Shown here in pieces: positions 8,995-17,900 of a stretch of DNA of 64,000 nt. The DNA is taken from assembly GCA_949292215.1 (NCBI GenBank), contig CASEYW010000034.1, positions 62,001 to 126,000 of the forward strand. The letters run 5' to 3'. A program made the translations under genes and the position numbers. Source of the DNA: an uncultured bacterium (GTDB taxonomy: Bacteria > Verrucomicrobiota > Lentisphaeria > Victivallales > UBA1829). The stretch's first letter is position 1. Every line of letters starts with the position of its first letter. Under the pieces are notes generated by a model. The model saw only the letters and a list, made by a program, of their open reading frames with translations. It was not told the origin of the DNA and did not search any database.

Positions 8995-9864
8995 TCAGGG
9001 TCTGCCATCCGGACTCCACCCCAGAGAGATCAACTTCTCCACGGCTTCCCGCAGCAGATATTCGGGAGCGGAGGCGCCGGAAGTGATTCCGATGTCTCCA
9101 TCTCTCAGCCAGGAATCCGGCAACTCCTCAATGGAAGAGATCAGGATCGCTTCCGCACCGCAGGACTCCGCCACCTCGCGAAGTTTCCGTGAATTGGAAC
9201 TTTTGCCGGAACCGATGACAATGATCCGCCGGCATCGTCCGGCAAGTTTCTTGACGGCGGTCTGGCGTGCAGTTGTTGCATTGCAGATTCCGCCGCAGAT
9301 ACGGATTTCGGGGAAACGATCTCTCAGAATCTGGAAGAGCCCGGCACAGTCATCGACAGACAACGTAGTCTGGGTCAGACAGGCATACTTCGCATCTTTT
9401 TCAAACACGGCATTCTCGGCATCGGCACGCGACTCAATCACCTGCGGCGCCCGGCGCAGCCGTCCGATCACCCCCTCAATTTCCCGGTGTGTCCGTTTAC
9501 CGATCAGAAGAATCCGGTATCCCTCCCGTTCCAGCTCCGCGGCTTTTTTATGAATGCCCTTCACCAGCGGACAGGTCGCATCAATCAGGTTCAGATTCAT
9601 GGAATGGGCGCAACGCTCGACCTCTTCCGTCACTCCGTGAGCGCTGAAAATCAATGTTCCACCCTCCCATGCAGGGTTCAGGTCCTCCGCAAAAAGCACG
9701 CCCTTCTTCCGAAACTCATCCACAACGCTCTCATTATGAACGATTTCATGCAGAACGCGAACCGGGAAAGGTCCCTCTTCCACGGCATGCTCCACCAGCC
9801 GGACTGCCCGTTCGACTCCACTGCAGAATCCGCGAATCTCAGCAATGAAAAGATTCCCCCGCAT
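8995..9864 (-). CDS. ispH: 4-hydroxy-3-methylbut-2-enyl diphosphate reductase
   Basis: IspH catalyses the last step of the MEP isoprenoid pathway, reducing HMBPP to IPP and DMAPP with a [4Fe-4S] cluster. All three cluster cysteines are visible in their motifs: GFCSGVERAV near the N-terminus, DATCPLV in the middle and GGICNATTARQ near residue 190. HEIVHN, HREIEGVIG, TQTTLS and the C-terminal SGASAPE are also conserved. At 289 residues it has normal length. The gene starts exactly where the upstream membrane-protein gene ends (no intergenic base), so the two are probably translationally coupled. IspH supplies undecaprenyl precursors, which fits a neighbour acting on lipid-linked glycans. Confidence 0.95.
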   Translation of the reverse strand: MRGNLFIAEIRGFCSGVERAVRLVEHAVEEGPFPVRVLHEIVHNESVVDEFRKKGVLFAEDLNPAWEGGTLIFSAHGVTEEVERCAHSMNLNLIDATCPLVKGIHKKAAELEREGYRILLIGKRTHREIEGVIGRLRRAPQVIESRADAENAVFEKDAKYACLTQTTLSVDDCAGLFQILRDRFPEIRICGGICNATTARQTAVKKLAGRCRRIIVIGSGKSSNSRKLREVAESCGAEAILISSIEELPDSWLRDGDIGITSGASAPEYLLREAVEKLISLGWSPDGRP

Positions 9865-11748
9865 TTACAACAGCTCCTTGTATTTTGGATTCATGGGTGA
9901 GAGTCTCCGCGCAGTTTCAAAAGCGGCAGAAGCCTCGGCGGAACGCGCAGGGTCCCCGCGCAGAAGCCGGTACCTGCGGAAGTGAAGCGATGAGAGATTC
10001 GGCGCACGCTTCAAGGAAATGTCCAGGAAACGCTCCTCATTGACCGGATCACGCAGCGCAGCAAAATAGTTCATGACCGCAATCGCCTGGAACGGGGAAT
10101 CCGGTTCCAGTTCGTCACAGACTCGCAGCGCCTGCAGCACCTCCTCCGGAGAAGGCGGCCCTTTCCGTTGTGCTGGATCCAGATACCGCGGATCCAGAAG
10201 ATTGTTCAACTGCTCGAATGCCAGTTCGAAACGGATCAGGCGCAAGTCAGTCGTCAGAGAACAGACAAGCAGGACAAGCGAACTCAGCAGAAACACGCTC
10301 TTCCAGATGCGTGGATGCGGCGCAGACCGTTCCGTCGACGTTCCCGCCATCCGTCCGTTTTCCGACTCTTTTCCTGCTGAAACAGATTCCGGCCGCGATG
10401 GAGCATTCTCCTTCCGCGAAAAAACCGCCAGGCAGACGGCAATTGCAAGAGCCATCGAACCGGGAGTTTCAAAACTGACTTCCATCATCGCATGGAAGGT
10501 CCACGCGGCAAGTCCGTAAACAGCCGCGGTAGCACACACGGAGTCGTCCGTGAACGCATCCTTCAACCCGTGTCCGCGCAAATACCGGTAACATCCGAAC
10601 AATGCAAACAAAACCAGCACAACCGATACCAGAAAAGCCGCAACTCCAAGCTGGGAACCGATTGTCAGGACAAAATTGTGCGGAGAATTCGGTGCCTCAT
10701 CGTTCACAAGATATTTCATTGTCAGATAGTGCTGAAGAAAACCGCCCCATCCCTTTCCCGCCAGCGGAGAATCCAGCATCATGCGGAACGCCGCCTGAAA
10801 ATAGTCAAACCGGAAAATCATGGATTTCACTCCGCGTCCCAGCGCCAGCATCAGGGCGAACGCCCCGATCCCGACCGGAATCAGAGCCAGCAGCCCATAC
10901 CGGACCTTCCGCGGAAGATGCAGACAGAGAAAACTGAGAATCAGCATTGCCCCTCCGGCGAGCACCGCACCGCGGCTGCCCGTCTTCGCCAGGACAAAGA
11001 GCGACACAAACAGAACCGGCACCGTGAAAAGCAGACGCGACAGAAGCGGAGGAGTCACACGGCTGCCGAGCTTCCAGAGAGTCCCCAGCAGAACGGGAAT
11101 CATCAGCAGGAGATATCCAGCATAGGCGTTGCAGGCGGAAAAATCAGCGCTGATCCGCTGCTCCATCAAACGGCTTTTGAGATTTCCATGAAACTGCACT
11201 CCATAAAAAGATTCCATCTGCTTCACCTGATCCAGCGTCATGTCGAAGCCCTGGAAATACTGGGTCACGGCGGAATAGAGAGAAAACACACCTGCAGCTG
11301 CAAGAGCCCCGAAAATCCGGTTTGCAAACGAGGGACGGTACTCCAGAATCAGCGCGATCGACATAGCAAACGCCGCCAGCCCGAAACAGTATGGAACCAT
11401 GTGCATCGGATAATTCACCACCACATCCGGGCCGAATGCACCAAGCGGGGAAAACCCTGCCAGCACCAGCCAGAGCAGCGCATACCATCCTCTCCGGGAA
11501 CACGATACGGGAAGCGGAACGCAGAAAAGTGTCACCAGAAGCGACGCTGCCGCAAAAAACGGAAACAACGTCGAAGGCCACGGCGAAATCACCAGCGGGA
11601 ACAGCTCCCGCCAGTAAATCATCGTAATTGCAGGGATCCCGACAATCGCTCCGAATTTCAGCGGCAGCAGAAACAGCAGCAGAACGGCAAATGCCTCCGC
11701 GACAAACACAAACCGTCCCTTCCGGGGACACTGATCCGGCATTTTCAT
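9865..11748 (-). CDS. O-antigen ligase / polymerase-like membrane protein with C-terminal TPR-like tail
   Basis: A 627-residue protein with about 10-12 hydrophobic segments through residue 430 and a soluble tail. The Wzy/WaaL-family core is recognised by TGSRGAVLAGGAMLI, then GKGWGGFLQHY and the His-containing PHNFVLTIGSQLG. The soluble end (about 480-627) has helical repeats resembling TPRs (EEVLQALRVCDELEPDSPF, ending SPMNPKYKELL). Family members transfer or polymerise lipid-linked glycans on the periplasmic face. The start at 11748 has GGAG 7 nt upstream. It is immediately followed by ispH. Whether it is a ligase, a polymerase or a glycoprotein O-ligase cannot be decided. Confidence 0.75.
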   Translation of the reverse strand: MKMPDQCPRKGRFVFVAEAFAVLLLFLLPLKFGAIVGIPAITMIYWRELFPLVISPWPSTLFPFFAAASLLVTLFCVPLPVSCSRRGWYALLWLVLAGFSPLGAFGPDVVVNYPMHMVPYCFGLAAFAMSIALILEYRPSFANRIFGALAAAGVFSLYSAVTQYFQGFDMTLDQVKQMESFYGVQFHGNLKSRLMEQRISADFSACNAYAGYLLLMIPVLLGTLWKLGSRVTPPLLSRLLFTVPVLFVSLFVLAKTGSRGAVLAGGAMLILSFLCLHLPRKVRYGLLALIPVGIGAFALMLALGRGVKSMIFRFDYFQAAFRMMLDSPLAGKGWGGFLQHYLTMKYLVNDEAPNSPHNFVLTIGSQLGVAAFLVSVVLVLFALFGCYRYLRGHGLKDAFTDDSVCATAAVYGLAAWTFHAMMEVSFETPGSMALAIAVCLAVFSRKENAPSRPESVSAGKESENGRMAGTSTERSAPHPRIWKSVFLLSSLVLLVCSLTTDLRLIRFELAFEQLNNLLDPRYLDPAQRKGPPSPEEVLQALRVCDELEPDSPFQAIAVMNYFAALRDPVNEERFLDISLKRAPNLSSLHFRRYRLLRGDPARSAEASAAFETARRLSPMNPKYKELL

Positions 11749-11853
11749 CTTTCGACTCCAGCAAATTTTCCGCTCTCTGCGCGCGACATCCTATGGCAGG
11801 CGCGACCCGGCAATTCGGAACAATACCCTGTGAAGAAGTGTTTTTCAAGCCCG

Positions 11854-11880
11854 GTTCCATGAAAATTCACCGCATGGAAC
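11854..11880. promoter_or_regulatory. Inverted repeat upstream of AraC gene
   Basis: Perfect 8-bp arms GTTCCATG (11854-11861) and CATGGAAC (11873-11880), 11 nt apart, 60 nt before the AraC start and between divergent genes. This is a candidate operator, inferred from symmetry and position. Confidence 0.4.
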
Positions 11881-11940
11881 ATTTGCTTTCCGCAGACTTC
11901 CGGATTACATTTCCAGCAACAGCACCGGAGAAAAACGGAC

Positions 11941-12750
11941 ATGAACTATTTCAATGATCTGATTTTTGTCAATCATGGCGATGCGAAATATACGGCATGC
12001 CAGGCGCGAAAACGTCTGTTCGAAGGGTATTACGGCATTCAGTTTCATTATTCCGGAAAAGTCCGTGCATGGGTGAATGACCATGCCCCGGAAATGGTTG
12101 ATGCTCCTCATGTGTTCATCACCTGGCCGGGGGTTGAGTTCAACTACGGCGCACCGGAAGGAACGGTCCGGCATCAGGCGCATGTCTGCTTCCGCGGTCC
12201 GCGGGTGGAACGATATCTCCGGGAGGGACTCCTCGAACTCCGGGAAAGGAATCTTTTTCTTCCGATTCACGATCCGGAACGATTCCTGCAAACGATGCTC
12301 CATCTGTTTTCGCTTCTGGAACTCCCGGGTGCAACCAGTCACGCCCGGGCGGTCCTGCTTCTGGAAGAGCTTCTGATCCAGATCCGCGAACAGCCGGACC
12401 TCCCCGCCAGGACCCGCAGTCTGTATGGAGAACGCTTGCGGCATCTGCGCAGCAGAATCGCGGAAACACCTGAAAAGGAGTGGTCGTTTGAACGGGAAGC
12501 CGCAGCCATGTCACTCTCCTACGTCCACTTCCGCAGACTTTTCCAGCAGTTCGCAGGGCTGCCTCCCGGACAATTTCTCCTGGAATGCCGCCTCCGCAGG
12601 GCAGAAACGCTTCTGACCTCCGGAACGATGCGCATCGGAGAAGTCGCCCTCGCCTGCGGATTCGAAAGCGAATTTCATTTTTCCCGGATCTTCAAACGGC
12701 ATCGCGCCCTTTCGCCCTCGGCATTCCGGGAACGCTACGGAACATTTTGA
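11941..12750 (+). CDS. AraC-family transcriptional regulator
   Basis: A 269-residue protein with an N-terminal ligand-binding region (about 1-150, cupin-like by family) and a C-terminal double helix-turn-helix (about 170-269). The second HTH is typical: IGEVALACGFESEFHFSRIFKRHRALSPSAFRERY. GGAG lies 10 nt before the ATG. It sits upstream of two Gfo/Idh/MocA dehydrogenase genes in the same direction and probably controls them; the intervening 100 bp contain a 20-nt-period direct repeat. Sugar or sugar-acid sensing is inferred from this context. Confidence 0.85.
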   Translation: MNYFNDLIFVNHGDAKYTACQARKRLFEGYYGIQFHYSGKVRAWVNDHAPEMVDAPHVFITWPGVEFNYGAPEGTVRHQAHVCFRGPRVERYLREGLLELRERNLFLPIHDPERFLQTMLHLFSLLELPGATSHARAVLLLEELLIQIREQPDLPARTRSLYGERLRHLRSRIAETPEKEWSFEREAAAMSLSYVHFRRLFQQFAGLPPGQFLLECRLRRAETLLTSGTMRIGEVALACGFESEFHFSRIFKRHRALSPSAFRERYGTF

Positions 12751-12779
12751 TCAAAAAAGACGAGTCTTCATCAAAAAAG
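12750..12779. repeat. Direct repeat ATCAAAAAAG with 20-nt period
   Basis: Copies at 12750-12759 and 12770-12779 flank the small palindrome AAGACGAGTCTT (12757-12768). They lie just after the AraC stop and 80 nt before the oxidoreductase gene. This could be an activator site for the downstream operon. Confidence 0.35.
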
Positions 12780-12858
12780 TCATTTACTTTTCCCGCATCA
12801 GCCTGTACGTTTCCTGCAAAGAAACCTCCTTTCAATCCAACATGAGGAAATGAACAAA

Positions 12859-13758
12859 ATGACAAAAACAAGCAAAGTCGCGATCATCGGACTGGACACC
12901 AGCCACGCGGTCGAGTTTCCTAAACTGATGCAGGATCCCGCCGTTCCGGCAGAAAACCGCGTTCCGGAACTGAAGGCAACCCGCTGTCTCCGATTTGAAA
13001 CACCCTTCCAGAACAAAGAGGGCCTCGAAAAACGATCCCGGTATCTCGAAAACATTGGTGTACAGGTGACAGAAGACTTTGATGCCGCCGTCGCCGACTG
13101 CGACGCCATCCTGATCGAAATCAACGATCCCTCTTTTCATCTGGAGTATTTCGAACGCTGTGCGGCCCTCGGCAAACCGGTCTTCCTCGACAAACCGTTT
13201 GCGGACACCTTCGCCAATGCAATGAAAATCATTGAGATTGCGGAAAAGCACGGAACCCGCTTCTTCACTTCTTCCGCGCTCCGCTTCGATTTCGATTTTG
13301 TTGCGGGACTCGCAGAAGGAACGGTTCCGGAAGCGGTCACGGTCTGGGGACCGATCGGGGCAGCGCCAGCCGGCTCCTCGCTGATCTGGTATGGAGTCCA
13401 CACATTTGAAATGCTTCAGCGGGCAATGGGGCGTGGAGCAGTATCCGTCAAAGTCTGCGGAGACCGGCGCGGATATGTCTGCCATGTTGTCTATGCCGAT
13501 GGACGGCGCGGAGTTGTGGAACTCACGGAGAATGTTTACCGCTACGGCGCTCTGATCCGCGACCACAAAGCCAAAGAACAGCTTATTTCCCTCACCGGAA
13601 ACGTTCCGTTCTACGCCATGCTTCTGCGGGAAATCGTCCGATTCCTTGATGGGGCGCAACCGGTCGAACTCGCCGATTCGGTCGAAGTCATGGCAATGCT
13701 CTCCGCCGCGGAAAGATCCATCGTCACCGGCAACGCGGAACCGGTCTATACCAGATAA
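12859..13758 (+). CDS. Gfo/Idh/MocA-family oxidoreductase (first of pair)
   Basis: An NAD(P)-dependent sugar or inositol dehydrogenase family protein of about 299 residues. The N-terminal Rossmann fold begins VAIIGLDTSHAVEF; the usual third glycine of GxGxxG is replaced, so cofactor binding may be altered. The catalytic-lysine motif appears as FLDKPFADT. The C-terminal substrate domain is short. The frame also has an ATG at 12850, but GAGGA is only 1 nt from it and 10 nt from the ATG at 12859, which is therefore chosen. A second family member follows after 26 nt. The substrate is unknown. Confidence 0.8.
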   Translation: MTKTSKVAIIGLDTSHAVEFPKLMQDPAVPAENRVPELKATRCLRFETPFQNKEGLEKRSRYLENIGVQVTEDFDAAVADCDAILIEINDPSFHLEYFERCAALGKPVFLDKPFADTFANAMKIIEIAEKHGTRFFTSSALRFDFDFVAGLAEGTVPEAVTVWGPIGAAPAGSSLIWYGVHTFEMLQRAMGRGAVSVKVCGDRRGYVCHVVYADGRRGVVELTENVYRYGALIRDHKAKEQLISLTGNVPFYAMLLREIVRFLDGAQPVELADSVEVMAMLSAAERSIVTGNAEPVYTR

Positions 13759-13784
13759 TTTCTCAATCACCAAGGAGATTTTCC

Positions 13785-14864
13785 ATGAAAAAAATTCGAG
13801 TGGGCATCATCGGACAGGGCCGGAGCGGACGCGATATCCATGCAGTCTCGCTGGAACGGCCGAAACTGAAGGAACGCTTCGAACTCGCTGCCGTCGCAGA
13901 CCGGATTCCGGAACGCTGTTCCGAAAGCTGTACGAACAATCCGGGCTGCCGGTCATACACAGATTACCGGGAACTGCTGAAGGATACCTCGCTGGATCTG
14001 ATCGTCAACGCAACGCAGAGTCCGGATCATGTCGGCATCAGCATTGAAGCGCTGGACGCGGGACACGCGGTACTCTCCGAAAAACCGCTGGCTCGGCACG
14101 TCGCGGACGTCGACCGGGTGCTCGACGCGGCAAAACGGACCGGCCGCTTTTTCGCAATTTTCCAGCAATCCCGTTTTGCCCCTACATTCCGCAAAGTTCG
14201 GGAAGTCATGAATTCCGGCATTCTCGGACGTATCGTCATGGTCAAAATGGCCTTCAACGGCTTCGCGCGCCGCTGGGACTGGCAGACCCTTCAGGACATG
14301 TGCGCCGGAAATCTGCTGAACACGGGACCGCATCCGCTGGATCAGGCACTCCAGCTCATGGGGGATGTCGACCCCGAACAGATCGTCTGCATCATGGACC
14401 GCGCCAACACCTTCGGCGACGCGGAGGATCATGTCAAACTGCTGATGACGCGGAAAGGGCATCCAACCATCGACCTGGAAATCTCCTCCTGCTCCATGTT
14501 CAACCCGTATGTCTATTCCGTTTACGGCACTTGCGGCTGCCTGACCGGAGATCACAACACTCTGCAATGGCGCTATTTTCTGCCGGAAGAAGCGCCGCTC
14601 CAGCATCTCATCCGCACACCGATGGAAGGACGCGCCTACTGCAGCGAAACTCTGACATTCTACAATGAGACCTGGACCACCTCCGAAGAAGGGGCCGCCT
14701 TCAACTCCCGTACGGAAAAGTTCTATTTGAATCTGTATGAGGCCATGATCCACGGTGCTCCGCTGGAAGTGACTCCGGCGCAGGTCCGCCGCCAGATCAT
14801 GGTAATCGAAGAGTGTCATCGGCAGAATCCGCTCTCCAAACTCACAGGAGAGCCCCTCTGCTGA
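13785..14864 (+). CDS. Gfo/Idh/MocA-family oxidoreductase (second of pair)
   Basis: This 359-residue paralogue-type partner has a canonical nucleotide-binding loop (VGIIGQGRSGRDIH), the catalytic lysine motif LSEKPLARH near residue 105, and the alpha/beta C-terminal domain with GPHPLDQALQL, where the His is typical of the family. AAGGAG lies 7 nt before the ATG. Two adjacent and divergent family members are common in sugar-interconversion operons (oxidation by one and reduction by the other). That role is inferred. The preceding AraC gene is the likely regulator. A terminator for the opposite strand lies just downstream. Confidence 0.85.
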   Translation: MKKIRVGIIGQGRSGRDIHAVSLERPKLKERFELAAVADRIPERCSESCTNNPGCRSYTDYRELLKDTSLDLIVNATQSPDHVGISIEALDAGHAVLSEKPLARHVADVDRVLDAAKRTGRFFAIFQQSRFAPTFRKVREVMNSGILGRIVMVKMAFNGFARRWDWQTLQDMCAGNLLNTGPHPLDQALQLMGDVDPEQIVCIMDRANTFGDAEDHVKLLMTRKGHPTIDLEISSCSMFNPYVYSVYGTCGCLTGDHNTLQWRYFLPEEAPLQHLIRTPMEGRAYCSETLTFYNETWTTSEEGAAFNSRTEKFYLNLYEAMIHGAPLEVTPAQVRRQIMVIEECHRQNPLSKLTGEPLC

Positions 14865-14875
14865 AGAATTGCACG

Positions 14876-14927
14876 AAATAAAAACCGGGAAGACGTCCTG
14901 CGGCAATATGTGCACGCCCCTTCCCGG
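14876..14927 (-). terminator. Intrinsic terminator of cassette 2
   Basis: Read on the minus strand, CCGGGAA (complement of 14921-14927) pairs with TTCCCGG (complement of 14885-14891) across a long loop and is followed by TTTTTATTT (14876-14884). It ends the minus-strand 1320-residue gene, 33 nt after its stop. Confidence 0.55.
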
Positions 14928-14959
14928 AAAACATCCGCGAACCAATCTCAAAATACCCG

Positions 14960-17900
14960 CTATTTCAGAATCATGCGCGGCCAGAGGTGCGGACTCCGGT
15001 CCGCCGGTTTCCCTCTTTCCGAAGAGATGGACACCCCTTTCCCGCCGGTCTTGTCGGCAAGCGAATCCTTGTCATGAAGAAAGAGACAGAATCCAGCCTG
15101 TGATCCTGATTTCAACTGAAACGGCTCCAGATAGCGCTGCGGAAATTCGATCTCGTAACAATATCCCTGCTTCGTCCGAATGAACTGGCATTTCACGTTT
15201 TTCGCGGCCTCTTCCGGAGTCGGCATATCCAGTCCCCCTGCCAGCTGCATGTGTGCCGCGACCCGGCGATGAACCAGTCCGGGACCGGATTCCATACGCG
15301 GATTCCCGGGAGCGAAATCATAGCGGTAATCGTCATCATCGTATCCGCTGATCCGGCTGCCGATTCCATTCGCGCCGCAGTCGAAATACACCTCCAGACA
15401 GCCGTCAAAATAGTAGAGATCCCGATCGAATCCGGCAAGCTGGAACCGTTTCGGGTCACTCTGAAGAATATCATCTTCCACCTCCACACGGAGATGGAAA
15501 GCGTTCTCACTCCATGCCGCACGAAACAGGGCATTCAGATCGCGCTGCCCGCGGAAGGAAATTCCTTTCGCGCAGAAACGGTTCGAAAGAGGAATCTCCG
15601 GAATCTGTGCCCAGTCGGGTTTGCCGGAAATCCGGGGAACATAGAAATAGTGCATTGCCCAACGCTTGTCCAGACGAGCGCCGTTCTTCAGAGAAAGCGA
15701 GAGGTCATCCGAATATGGGTACATGGTTCCGAATGCCGCCGGTCTCCCGCCCTTCAGCGGAAGGTCCAGACGCTGATTCGGCGGAATCGCAAACGGAAGA
15801 ACTTCTCCCTGCCCCGTCTTCAAGGTTCCCGACTGCACTTTACCTGTCAGATTCACCAGTTCGGCACGGAGAGTCCCGTCGTTTCCGGGAATGACTTTCA
15901 CATCGGCGTTGACCTCTCCTCCAACCGCCTCGCTCCGCTTCAGCATTTCCGCCAGAAGCACAGGATTCTTCATCCGCAGGAAGATCGGAGCCGCATTCAG
16001 CGGCAGAGTCACGAAACCGTTTTTCCGATTATACGAACGCGGATTTCCCATGAGATCGATGAACTCCAGCTTGTTTGTTCCGGGCTTCAGGGTCAAAGAC
16101 GGAGCGGCAATCAATCCCTGTTCAACCTTTTCACCGATATACCAAACGCCCGCAAGTCCCTCTCCCTTTTCATTGCGGAACACATACGCACGAATCCCCG
16201 CCGCAGGACGGATATCCGCATAAAACTTCGGATCCCCGAACAGATTTCCCAGCGTGTTAATGGCATTCAGCATCGCGAACGGAGCCAGATGCAGATCGAA
16301 AAACGGTGAGTTGCGCCAGAAATCCCAGTGCTGCATCTTCGGCCAGTATTTGAGGGCGATCAGATAGCCGCGGGCGATCCAGGCAGCCTGATTGTATTCG
16401 CGCAGGCCCCAGTCGTAACCGGGCTTTCCGCCCTGCCAGTTGTCGCCCCACCAGGTGGCACCCCATTCGGGAACATAAGCGGCGATCAGATTAAACGCCT
16501 CCACAAAATAGATCGGCTCCTTCTCATAGCCGTATTTTTTCAGCATGGAGATGAAATGAGCGCAAACATCGCTGTCGAAATCATCGGGTCCCGCCGCGGT
16601 TCCGTCGAGCGATCCATACGGGTGCGTTGCAAAGGCGTCCCAGCGGATCTTTCCGGCAGTGGCGCGAATCTTTTCCTCCGTTTCGCGCCGTCCCCAGATC
16701 TTTTTGTACGCCTGAGTTCCCGCATCGGGAAAAAGTTTCGCACGGGGATTTGCCCGACGGACACCACGATGAAATGCGGCAAGCAGTTTGGCGTATTCAT
16801 CATAACGATTGTTGCGCAGCATGACGGCAGCTTTGTCGATCTCTCCGGTCAGTGCCCAGCGAGTGGCCTCCGGAGCGTCCTTCGCACAGACATACCCCAT
16901 CTCCTCGATTTTTTTCAGGGCCTCCGGCGTGGCACACTCCAGCTTCCGGAAATCGTTTTTCAGATAGTTCCGGTACTCCTGAAAACGGGTGTCCGCACCC
17001 TCATGGCTGTGAACCATGTACAGCAGATTCTCTATACCGTATTTGTCCAGAAGATGATTATCGGGACCGTTGATCCTGCCATATACAGTCGCGCCGACGC
17101 CGCTGACCATGAAAAGACGCCCCAGCTCATCCGCACGTGAAATTCTGCCGATGGAACGCATCTCCGTACCGAACAGATTTTTCGTTGCATGTTTGTTCTT
17201 CAGGAAATTCATTCTGGAAAAGCGGTAGTAATCGTAATACGGCTCCCCGCTTTCCGGAATAAACTGTGCACGGACGACAAAATTGCCGAGTCCGATTTTC
17301 TGTTTGTCAAAGGGAAGTTTAAGCGAATCACCGCCCTTCACGGAAAAAGTCTGCTGCCAGAGAATTTTCCGGTAATAGTCGATCAAAGTCAGTTCCACTC
17401 TGCCGCGTCCGCCGAACAACTCAAATGTTGCATTGACAGGCGTGCCGGAGTCCAGCAGATTGTCGGGATCGGAAGTCCGCAGGAGGCCTTCAAGCGGCGG
17501 TGCGGAAAACGCCGTTGCCGAAGCGCCCTCCTCCAGCTGGAGATCGTCGATCCATACGCATCCGTCGGCAATCGCCCGCAGCATCAGCCCCACACCTCCG
17601 TGATCGTACCGGAAACTCATGGAATAACGCTTCCACTCTCCCGTCAGAGCATGAGTCGTCTTTTCCGCATGTTGCGAGGAGTACTGATGGCGGAACTGGG
17701 TGCCGGAAAACGAAAACGGAGAAAATACCAGCTGTCCGCCCTTTTCGCTCTTTGCATAACAGCTCATCGTATAGAGCGTTCCCTTTTTCATCGGAATGGC
17801 GAAGGTGGCTATCGCCGCGGATTTCTGCTGCACCGGACGGATCAGCAGGCACTTTCCCCCCCCTCTTCCATGTTCAGCATCAATGGAATAGCGCGGCAGA

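Noticed and set aside
10492-11862. A 456-codon plus-strand frame rich in Gln, Arg and His
   Set aside because: Antisense shadow of the membrane protein gene; composition is that of an out-of-frame reading.
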